From: an uncultured bacterium
GTDB lineage: Bacteria; Planctomycetota; UBA1135; GCA-002686595
Assembly (NCBI GenBank): GCA_902826945.1
Contig: CADEGS010000227.1
Location: 1 to 7,101 of the forward strand
Length of the DNA: 7,101 bases
Direction: 5' to 3'
Part shown: one piece after another, positions 1-5,899 of the stretch
Layout: each line of letters begins with the position of its first letter
Position numbering within the stretch: position 1 is the first letter of the stretch
Notes under the pieces: model-generated
What the model was told of the DNA's origin: nothing
Databases searched by the model: none
The model's input: the letters and a program-made list of their open reading frames with translations, nothing else
Program-made: the position numbers and the translations under genes

Positions 1-1215
1 CGGGCTCGCCCGTCTGCGGCGCGCTCGTCTCGTCTTTCGTGCGTCTGCCTCCGCTCCCGTGCGCCGGCTCTCCGCCGGCGCCGGAGCACGCGGCAGGGTG
101 AAGGACATCTCGGTCCACTCGCCGGGACGCGAGCGCGCGCGCACGGAGCCTCCGTGGCCCTCGACGATGCGCTTGACGATCGCGAGCCCCAGGCCGCTCC
201 CGCGCGGCTCCCTGCCGGCGGCCGCGACCTGCTCGAACAGCCCGAAGACCCGCTCCAGATCCTTCTCGGGGATCCCCACGCCGCTGTCCTCGACGCGGAA
301 GCGCCAGGCGGCGCCCTCGGCCTCTGCGCTCACGCGCACGCTGCCCGTCGGCTTGCCGAGGTGCGCCAGCGCGTTCGCGATCAGGTTCTGGAAGACCTGA
401 GCGAGCTGGGTGGGGTCGCCGTGCACGACGGGCAGGTCGTCGATCGCGACGCGCACGCCGGCCTGGACCTCGAGCGACTCCAGCGCGCGGCGCGCGACGG
501 CGCCCGCGTCCACCGGCTCGCGCACCGCCGCCAGGCCGGCGCGCGAGTAGCGCAGGATGCCCTGCACGAGCTCCGCCAGGTCCAGGCAGCGCTGGCGCAG
601 GAGCGCCAGGTTCTCCAGGCTCTCCGCCGGCGCGACGGCGGCCAGGTCCTCGGCCATCATCTCGGCGATCGAGACGATCCCGCGCAGCGGCGCGCGCACG
701 TCGTGGGCGAGGACGCGCGTGAGCTGCTCCAGGCTCTCGTTGCTCCGTCGCAGCGCCTCCAGCGTCGTCTGCACGCGCGCCTCGATCTCCTTGCGCGCGG
801 TGATGTCCACGATCGAGCAGGAGACGAGCAGGCCGTCCGCGGTGCGCTCGGGGCGCAGGCCGACCTCGACCGGGAACGAGCTCCCGTCGCGCCGCTCGCC
901 GAACAGGTCGCGCCCCGCGCCCATCGCGCGCGTCTCGGGATCGGCGCAGAAGCGCTCGCGCAGCGCCGGATGCGCGGCACGGCTGGCCGCGGGCACGAGC
1001 ACCTCGATCGGGCGTCCGAGGAGCTCGTCGTGCCGGTAGCCGAACATGCGCAGCGTCTCGCCGTTCGCGAGCAGGATCGTGCCGCGCTCGTCCACCATCA
1101 CGATCCCGACCGGGCACGACTCGAGCGCCAGGCGCAGGCGCTCGTGCTCGCCCAGGTCGCTGCGCGGGCGCGGAGGAGCTCCGCTGCCCGCGCTCCGTGC
1201 CTCTCCCCCTCTCAC
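1..1215 (-). CDS. PAS-domain sensor histidine kinase (3' end beyond the left edge)
   Basis: A two-component sensor kinase that should autophosphorylate on histidine and pass the phosphate to an unseen response regulator. Reading from a GTG at 1215, a PAS/PAC domain spans about residues 26-140 and ends VDITARKE. A short helical linker leads to the HisKA H-box VLAHDVRAPLRGI, with H171 the probable phosphoacceptor. The ATPase domain follows: N-box from HGDPTQLAQVFQNL to N281, G1 box EDSGVGI with D310, F-box VFGLFEQ, and G2 box GSGLGLAIVK at 339-348. There is no signal peptide or membrane segment, so it is probably cytosolic and senses through PAS. The GTG is the only ATG/GTG/TTG start between the upstream in-frame stop near 1375 and the PAS core; it lacks a convincing Shine-Dalgarno. 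The kinase core is complete by about residue 375, but the frame stays open to base 1 through an Arg-rich tail (393-402). The stimulus is unknown. It is divergent from the antiporter at 1391. Confidence 0.93.
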   Translation of the reverse strand, partial: MRGGEARSAGSGAPPRPRSDLGEHERLRLALESCPVGIVMVDERGTILLANGETLRMFGYRHDELLGRPIEVLVPAASRAAHPALRERFCADPETRAMGAGRDLFGERRDGSSFPVEVGLRPERTADGLLVSCSIVDITARKEIEARVQTTLEALRRSNESLEQLTRVLAHDVRAPLRGIVSIAEMMAEDLAAVAPAESLENLALLRQRCLDLAELVQGILRYSRAGLAAVREPVDAGAVARRALESLEVQAGVRVAIDDLPVVHGDPTQLAQVFQNLIANALAHLGKPTGSVRVSAEAEGAAWRFRVEDSGVGIPEKDLERVFGLFEQVAAAGREPRGSGLGLAIVKRIVEGHGGSVRARSRPGEWTEMSFTLPRAPAPAESRRTGAEADARKTRRARRRRASP

Positions 1216-1226
1216 GTCGCGGCGCC

Positions 1227-1232
1227 AGACTA
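1227..1232 (-). promoter_or_regulatory. Candidate -10 hexamer (TAGTCT) for the histidine kinase
   Basis: On the minus strand TAGTCT fits the TAnnnT pattern of a housekeeping -10 box. A TCGACG lies upstream at 1254-1249 with a 16-nt spacer and could be a -35, matching TTGACA at four of six positions. Transcription would begin near 1220, about five bases before the GTG at 1215. That would give a near-leaderless message and would fit the missing Shine-Dalgarno. This is inference from pattern and position only. Confidence 0.35.
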
Positions 1233-1310
1233 GCCTCGAGATCCCGCCCGTCGAGAGGTTGCTGCGCTCCGCCGGCCCGGCGCCGTTCCCGCTCGTGCGA
1301 CGGCACTGTG

Positions 1311-1340
1311 CCCCGCGCGGGAACCAGCCGCCGCGCGGGG
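1311..1340. repeat. Perfect 10-bp inverted repeat in the kinase/antiporter spacer
   Basis: The arms at 1311-1320 (CCCCGCGCGG) and 1331-1340 (CCGCGCGGGG) are exact reverse complements, separated by 10 bases (1321-1330). The element sits inside the 175-bp divergent spacer, about 36 bp upstream of the candidate antiporter -10 and about 80 bp from that of the kinase. It could be an operator for a dimeric regulator acting on one or both genes, or a GC-rich hairpin. It is not placed as a terminator, because neither gene ends here. GC-only arms arise more easily by chance in this genome, so function is unproven. Confidence 0.5.
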
Positions 1341-1375
1341 GGAAGAGCCGAGCGCGCGCGCCGTCCGTCGCGCGC

Positions 1376-1381
1376 TAAGCT
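1376..1381 (+). promoter_or_regulatory. Candidate -10 hexamer (TAAGCT) for the antiporter
   Basis: TAAGCT is the only AT-containing promoter-like hexamer just before the antiporter. It lies 9 bases upstream of the GTG at 1391, so initiation about 7 bases after it would give a leader of only about three bases. No Shine-Dalgarno is visible, which suits near-leaderless translation. No convincing -35 is seen. The hexamer resembles the TATGCT elements at 3539-3544, 5077-5082 and 5144-5149. Confidence 0.4.
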
Positions 1382-1390
1382 CGCTCGGCC

Positions 1391-2971
1391 GTGCCGCCGC
1401 CCGACGCCCTGCTCGCGCTCCTGGCCACGATCGCGCTCGCCACGCTCCTCGCCCCCCGCCTGCGCTTGCCGCTCCCCCTGGCGCTGACGCTGGCGGGGCT
1501 GGGCCTGGCCTCCATGCCCGGGTTCGAGACGCTGCGGCTGTCGCCCCGGCTCGTGCTCTTCGTGCTCCTGCCGCCGCTGCTCTACGCGGACGCCTTCAAC
1601 ACCTCGTGGCACGACTTCGTGCGCTGGCTGCGGCCCATCCTGATGCTGGCCGTCGGGCTGGTCGCCTTCACGATCGTGGTCGTCGGGCTGCTCGCCCACC
1701 AGCTGTTCCCCGACCTGCCGCTGCTCGCGTGCTTCGCGCTGGGCGCGATCCTCTCGCCCACCGACACCGTCGCGACGCAGGCGGTGCTCGAGCGCCTGCG
1801 CATCCCGCGCCGCGTGACCGCGATCCTGGGCGGCGAGAGCCTGGTGAACGACGGCACGGGCCTGGTCGGCGTCCAGATCTGCGTCATCCTGCTCGCGACG
1901 GGCGCCTTCGAGAGCGCCTCCTTCCCGCTCGGCAGCGTGCTCGCGCGCTTCGCGCTGGTCACCGGCGGCGGCGTCGTGATCGGGCTCGGCGTCGGAGCGC
2001 TCTTCGCCGCGCTGAACCGGCGCGTGCGCGAGACCTCGGCGCTGTTCGTGCTCTCGCTCGTCTCGCCCTACCTGGCCTCGCTGCTCGCCTTCGAGGTCGG
2101 GGCCTCGAGCGTGCTCGCCGTCGTCGTCGCCGGCTTCTTCGTCGCCTGGCGCATCCACCACGTGCCGGCCCGGAACCGCGTGCCGCTGTACGCGGTCTGG
2201 GACCAGCTCGTGTTCCTGCTCAACGCGCTGAGCTTCCTGTACATCGGGCTCGAGGTGCCGGCCCTGCTCGCGTCGAGCGCGCAGGCCGGCCGCGCGACCT
2301 TGCTGGGCGCGCTGGCGATCGCGCTGGCCGTGATGGCGGCGCGCTTCGTCTGGATGTTCCCGGGCGCCTACCTGCCGCCCTGGCTCAGCCCGCGCCTGCG
2401 CGCGCGCGAGGGCGGCTACCCCACCCTCGCCGGCGTGGTGCTCGCCTCGTGGTGCGGCGTGCGCGGCAGCGTGTCCCTGGCGGCTGCGCTGGCCCTGCCG
2501 CAGGTGCTCGCCGACGGGAGCCCGCTCCCCGGGCGCGAGCGCATCGTCTTCGTGACGCTGGTGGTCGTGCTCCTGACGCTCTTCGCCCAGGGGCTCACGC
2601 TCGGCCCGCTCGTGCGCCTGCTGCGGCTGCGCGCGGGTCCCGAGACCGACCAGGAGCTGCTGGCCGCGCGCGAGGCCGTGCTCGCCGCGGGCATCGCGCG
2701 GCTGGACGAGTTCTGCAGCCAGACCTCGTGCCCGATCTCGGTGCACCACCTGCGCCAGGCGATGGCGGAGGAGCTCGAGCTCCTGCGCGAGCAGGACGGG
2801 GCCGAGCGCGCGCGCGCGCGCCAGCGCCAGGACGTCTCGCGCGACGTGCGCGCGGCCATCCGCGACGCGCAGGCGCGCGCGCTGGTCGACCTGCGCGACG
2901 CGCAGCGCATCAACGACCTGCTCCTGTCGCGGCTCCTGCTCGAGCTGGACGGCGCCCAGGCCCGGCCCTGA
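1391..2971 (+). CDS. CPA1-family Na+/H+ antiporter (NhaP/YjcE type)
   Basis: An inner-membrane cation/proton antiporter of 526 residues that exchanges Na+ (or K+) for H+ and so serves pH and salt homeostasis. About a dozen hydrophobic helices fill residues 5-412. The CPA1 signatures are GAILSPTDTVA at 118-128 (T124, D125) and GGESLVNDGTG at 147-157 (E149, N153, D154). The Asn-Asp pair, rather than Asp-Asp, points to the electroneutral CPA1 branch, and the 29-residue D125-D154 spacing matches what I recall of archaeal NhaP. A late WCGVRGSVSLA motif (354-364) supplies R358, a likely equivalent of the conserved core arginine. Residues 415-526 form a hydrophilic, charged, helical tail as in YjcE-like proteins, probably cytoplasmic and regulatory. 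The GTG start is fixed by an in-frame TAA at 1376-1378. It is divergent from a sensor kinase and convergent with the next gene. The transported ion cannot be told from sequence. Confidence 0.95.
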   Translation: MPPPDALLALLATIALATLLAPRLRLPLPLALTLAGLGLASMPGFETLRLSPRLVLFVLLPPLLYADAFNTSWHDFVRWLRPILMLAVGLVAFTIVVVGLLAHQLFPDLPLLACFALGAILSPTDTVATQAVLERLRIPRRVTAILGGESLVNDGTGLVGVQICVILLATGAFESASFPLGSVLARFALVTGGGVVIGLGVGALFAALNRRVRETSALFVLSLVSPYLASLLAFEVGASSVLAVVVAGFFVAWRIHHVPARNRVPLYAVWDQLVFLLNALSFLYIGLEVPALLASSAQAGRATLLGALAIALAVMAARFVWMFPGAYLPPWLSPRLRAREGGYPTLAGVVLASWCGVRGSVSLAAALALPQVLADGSPLPGRERIVFVTLVVVLLTLFAQGLTLGPLVRLLRLRAGPETDQELLAAREAVLAAGIARLDEFCSQTSCPISVHHLRQAMAEELELLREQDGAERARARQRQDVSRDVRAAIRDAQARALVDLRDAQRINDLLLSRLLLELDGAQARP

Positions 2972-2974
2972 GGC

Positions 2975-3463
2975 CTACCCGTCGACCAGGCTGTAGCGCG
3001 TCGCGCGCGCCTTGCCCTCGGTGCGGATGCGGCCTTCCTCGCGCAGGCGCGAGAGCACCGGCCGCAGGCCGGCCGTGTCGGTGCCGAGCTCGCCCGCCAT
3101 CTCCTCGGAGCGCGCGCCGGGGTGGCGCTCGAGGAAGTCGAGCACCTGCTCGGCCTCGACCGCCGCGCCGCGGCGCGGGACCGGGCGCAGGGTGCCCTTG
3201 CGCCCCTTGGCGGTCACGCCGTGCAGCGCCAGGCACGCCGAGAGCGTCTGGCCGGCCTCGACCAGCGCCGTCTTCGTGGCCACGTCCTCGGTCAGCGAGA
3301 GCGCCTTCTCGACCGAGCGCAGGGCGCTCGAGACGTGCTTCAGGGAGGGGTCCTTCTTGACCTTCTTGCGCTCCGCCTGGGCCTTCATCTTGGCCAGCTG
3401 CGCCTCGAGGTCGGCGATCCGCTCGTCGTAGGAGCGCCGGCGCCGTGTCGGTGTCGCGGACAT
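2975..3463 (-). CDS. Coiled-coil plus C-terminal winged-helix protein, function unknown
   Basis: A 162-residue soluble protein that I cannot assign to a named family. The N-terminus is basic (TPTRRRRSYDER, 5-16), followed by a heptad-like helix at about 14-33 (IADLEAQLAKMKAQAE) and the lysine cluster KKVKKDPSLKH. The middle, 41-82, looks helical (SALRSVEKALSLTED and onward to ACLALHG) and may dimerise. Residues 104-160 resemble a winged helix: helix VLDFLERHP, helix EEMAGELGT, a recognition-like helix AGLRPVLSRLREEGRI, then the wing RTEGKARATRYSLV. The likely role is DNA binding by a nucleoid-associated or transcriptional regulator; this is inference from fold-like patterns. Start is ATG 3463-3461 and stop is TAG 2977-2975; no strong Shine-Dalgarno is seen. 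The gene converges on the antiporter with only three bases between stops. It lies 161 bp downstream of the peptidase on the same strand, probably with its own promoter. Confidence 0.88.
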   Translation of the reverse strand: MSATPTRRRRSYDERIADLEAQLAKMKAQAERKKVKKDPSLKHVSSALRSVEKALSLTEDVATKTALVEAGQTLSACLALHGVTAKGRKGTLRPVPRRGAAVEAEQVLDFLERHPGARSEEMAGELGTDTAGLRPVLSRLREEGRIRTEGKARATRYSLVDG

Positions 3464-3509
3464 TCGGGTTCGGAATGGGGCTCTAGGGGATCGAGCGTCG
3501 GGTGCCCAC

Positions 3510-3528
3510 CGACTCCGGGAGAGAGTCG
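3510..3528 (-). other. Hairpin in the probable leader of the winged-helix gene
   Basis: CGACTC at 3510-3515 and GAGTCG at 3523-3528 form a perfect 6-bp stem with a 7-base loop (CGGGAGA on the plus strand). If transcription starts from the TATGCT at 3544-3539, the hairpin falls inside a leader of about 69 bases and ends 46 bases upstream of the ATG. There is no T-run on either side, so it does not look like an intrinsic terminator. It could be a leader structure, an operator or chance. Confidence 0.3.
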
Positions 3529-3538
3529 ACCAACCGGC

Positions 3539-3544
3539 AGCATA
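3539..3544 (-). promoter_or_regulatory. Candidate -10 hexamer (TATGCT) for the winged-helix gene
   Basis: The minus strand reads CGTATGCTGC here, in an otherwise GC-dominated spacer. TTCGCC at 3567-3562 is 17 bases upstream and might be a weak -35, with three of six matches. Transcription from here would start near 3532 and precede the ATG at 3463 by about 69 bases. The same hexamer recurs in the 5023-5170 spacer. An alternative is a TAGAGC at 3485-3480, nearer the ATG, but it lacks the final T. Confidence 0.4.
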
Positions 3545-3573
3545 CGTTCCCGCGGCGGGCCGGCGAAGGCCCT

Positions 3574-3620
3574 GGAGCCCCTCCGCTCCGCCGTCCCCGC
3601 GTCCCGGGCCCGCCGGACGG
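3574..3620 (-). terminator. GC-rich stem-loops after the peptidase stop, possible terminator
   Basis: Two short perfect stems lie just past the peptidase stop codon: CCGTCC (3591-3596) with GGACGG (3615-3620), enclosing an 18-base loop, and GGAGC (3574-3578) with GCTCC (3585-3589), enclosing six bases. Neither is followed by a T-run, so this is not a classical intrinsic terminator. Hairpins without a U-tract may help end transcription in GC-rich bacteria. Chance pairing is likely at this base composition, so confidence is low. Confidence 0.2.
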
Positions 3621-3624
3621 GGGA

Positions 3625-5022
3625 TCAGGAGCCGCGCAGGGTCTCGGGCATGTCGGCCAGGACGAAGCCCATGACCGCCAGGAGCGCCGTCGCGCGCCGC
3701 AGGTCGAGCGGGTCCACCTTGTCCAGCGTGTCCGCGCGCGTGTGGTGCCAGTCGAAGTAGCGCTCGCCGACGGTCACCAGCGAGAGCCCCGGCACGCCCT
3801 CCTCCATCAGCGGGCCGATGTCGGCCCCCTCTCCGCCGCGGCGGATCTCGGTGGCCTCGATCCCCGCGCACAGGCCCGCGATCTCCCCCAGCATCCCGCG
3901 CGCCCGCGCGTAGGCCGCCGAGCCCTCGCCCTCCTCGGGGGAGCCCGGCAGCGTGAACCCGAAGCCGACCGGGCGCTCGCAGCCGCCGTCCATCTCGATC
4001 GCGGCGACGTGCGAGCGCACGTCGTCCCCCAGCGCCGCGCGGTAGGCCTGCCCGCCGCGCAGCCCGTTCTCCTCGTTCGTCCACAGGACGACGCGCAGCG
4101 TGCGGCGCGGCACGAGCCCCAGGCGATGGACGAGCGTCAGGGCGTGCCAGGCGGCGATGCACGAGGCGCCGTCGTCGTGCGCGCCGTGGCCGACGTCCCA
4201 CGAGTCGTAGTGCCCGCCCATCACGACCACCTCGTCCGGCCGCTCCGAGCCGCGGATCTCCGCGATCACGTTGGCCGAGGGCGCGTCGGGCAGCGTCTGC
4301 GCCCCCATCGTGAGCCGCAGGCGGATCTCCTCGCCGCGGCGCGCCGCCGCCAGCAGGTCGAGCGCGTCCTCGACCGTGATCGCCGCCGCCGGGATGCGCG
4401 GCGCGTCCGCGGCGTAGCGCAGCGCGCCGGTGTGCGGCGTGTACAGGCTGCGGCCGGTCGCCGAGCGCACGAGCGCGGCCACCGCGCCCAGCCGCGCCGC
4501 GCGCGCGGCGCCGTGCGTGCGGTAGGCGACCGTGCGCCCGTAGCCCTCCCAGTCCACCGCGTAGACCACGATCTTGCCCTCCACGCCCGCGCGCCCGAGC
4601 GCCTCGAGCTCGTCGAAGCCGCGCACGACCACCGCGCTCGCGCTCAGCCCCTCGGGCGGCGTGCCCACGCTGCCGCCGAGCCCGAGCAGGGCCAGCGCGC
4701 GCGGCGCGGGCGCCAGGAGCTGGAGCGACTCCTCGCCGCGCACCCAGTGCGGCACCAGGACCTCCTGCGTGCGCACGTCGAGCCCCTCGGCGCGCATCGT
4801 CTCCGCCGCCCAGGCGATGGCCCGCTCCAGCTCGGACGAGCCCGACAGCCGCGGCCCGATCACGAGGCAGAGGTGCTCCAGCTTGTCCTGGGCGCCCGTG
4901 TCCGCCAGCGCGGCGCCGAGCAGCCGGCCGGCGGCCTCGCGGTAGCGGTCGGCCAGCCCGTCGCCGGCGCCCGCGCGCGAGCCGAGGAAGAGGAGCGTGA
5001 CGAGGCAGCCGAGGACGCGCAT
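3625..5022 (-). CDS. Secreted M28 metallopeptidase, carboxypeptidase Q-like
   Basis: An exported di-zinc exopeptidase of 465 residues, probably cleaving short peptides outside the cytoplasm. A Sec signal peptide covers about residues 1-19 (MRVLGCLVTLLFLGSRAGA), with likely cleavage after AGA. A PA-like insert occupies roughly 125-235 (GKIVVYAVDWEGYGRTVAYR). The M28 core then shows GGHYDSWDVGHGAHDDG with H271 and bridging D283, WTNEENG with E317 (general base) and E318 (ligand), EMDGG with D345, and DWHHTRADT with H427 (or H426). All five zinc-ligand positions and the catalytic Glu are present, so it should be active. The SWDVG and HHxxxDT wording is closest to carboxypeptidase Q/PGCP relatives; exact substrate preference is uncertain. 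ATG 5022-5020 has GGAG six bases upstream. The only cysteines are C6 in the signal peptide, C52, C288, C348 and C385, with no lipobox at the cleavage site. It is divergent from the ABC exporter. Confidence 0.95.
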   Translation of the reverse strand: MRVLGCLVTLLFLGSRAGAGDGLADRYREAAGRLLGAALADTGAQDKLEHLCLVIGPRLSGSSELERAIAWAAETMRAEGLDVRTQEVLVPHWVRGEESLQLLAPAPRALALLGLGGSVGTPPEGLSASAVVVRGFDELEALGRAGVEGKIVVYAVDWEGYGRTVAYRTHGAARAARLGAVAALVRSATGRSLYTPHTGALRYAADAPRIPAAAITVEDALDLLAAARRGEEIRLRLTMGAQTLPDAPSANVIAEIRGSERPDEVVVMGGHYDSWDVGHGAHDDGASCIAAWHALTLVHRLGLVPRRTLRVVLWTNEENGLRGGQAYRAALGDDVRSHVAAIEMDGGCERPVGFGFTLPGSPEEGEGSAAYARARGMLGEIAGLCAGIEATEIRRGGEGADIGPLMEEGVPGLSLVTVGERYFDWHHTRADTLDKVDPLDLRRATALLAVMGFVLADMPETLRGS

Positions 5023-5028
5023 GGGCTT

Positions 5029-5032
5029 CTCC
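5029..5032 (-). promoter_or_regulatory. Shine-Dalgarno (GGAG) for the peptidase
   Basis: On the minus strand GGAG is followed by AAGCCC and then the ATG at 5022, a 6-base spacing. This supports the signal-peptide-encoding start. Confidence 0.7.
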
Positions 5033-5076
5033 GCGAAGGGTCGGTGGCGAGCGGGCCTCGCCGGGAGGCGCGGCAG

Positions 5077-5082
5077 AGCATA
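5077..5082 (-). promoter_or_regulatory. Candidate -10 hexamer (TATGCT) for the peptidase
   Basis: The minus strand reads GGTATGCTCT. A TCGACC at 5107-5102 lies 19 bases upstream and matches TTGACA at four of six positions, though the spacer is long. Initiation near 5070 would give a leader of about 48 bases that includes the GGAG at 5032-5029. It is oriented back-to-back with the plus-strand TATGCT at 5144-5149. Confidence 0.45.
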
Positions 5083-5143
5083 CCGGGAGCCCGCTCGTCG
5101 CGGTCGAGGGAGCGCGACGGCTGGAAGGCGCGCTGCGGGCGCC

Positions 5144-5149
5144 TATGCT
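5144..5149 (+). promoter_or_regulatory. Candidate -10 hexamer (TATGCT) for the ABC exporter operon
   Basis: The plus strand reads CCTATGCTCC. Initiation about 7 bases downstream, near 5156, would leave a short leader of about 15 bases that just includes the GAGGG ribosome site and the GTG at 5171. Only a weak -35 (CTGGAA at 5121-5126, 17-bp spacer) is visible. The position argues against any ABC start further upstream. Confidence 0.45.
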
Positions 5150-5159
5150 CCGCTCGCGC

Positions 5160-5164
5160 GAGGG
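5160..5164 (+). promoter_or_regulatory. Shine-Dalgarno (GAGGG) that sets the ABC ATPase start
   Basis: GAGGG is followed by six bases and the GTG at 5171. It decides between this GTG and the longer in-frame options at 4997 and 5021, which would overlap the divergent peptidase gene. Confidence 0.6.
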
Positions 5165-5170
5165 CGCGAA

Positions 5171-5895
<725 letters not shown>

Positions 5896-5899
<4 letters not shown>

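Noticed and set aside
154..1233. A plus-strand open frame of 359 codons opposite the histidine kinase.
   Set aside because: Its translation is Arg/Ala/His/Gln-rich without motifs, while the minus strand encodes a complete set of kinase boxes.
2769..2784. A perfect 16-bp palindrome (AGGAGCTCGAGCTCCT) inside the antiporter gene.
   Set aside because: It falls where the protein reads EELELL and follows from repeated GAG and CTC codons, so coding bias explains it without a regulatory role.
2806..2821. A run of alternating GC dinucleotides that might form Z-DNA or a slippage site.
   Set aside because: It encodes part of an Arg/Ala helix in the antiporter tail, and similar runs occur across the window, including 7072-7096. 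The reading frame is intact.
2954..2980. A bidirectional terminator between the convergent antiporter and winged-helix genes.
   Set aside because: Only short GGCC-type stems with no T-run are visible, and the gap is three bases. No terminator can be supported.
1606..3360. A plus-strand open frame of 584 codons overlapping the antiporter and the winged-helix gene.
   Set aside because: It is an out-of-frame Arg/Ala/Pro/Gly reading of two real genes, with no recognisable domain.
4997..5170. A longer N-terminus for the ABC ATPase starting at 4997 or 5021.
   Set aside because: It would overlap the start of the divergent peptidase, lie upstream of the candidate promoter at 5144-5149, and add Arg/Gly-rich sequence unlike the family. 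The GTG at 5171 has a good ribosome site.
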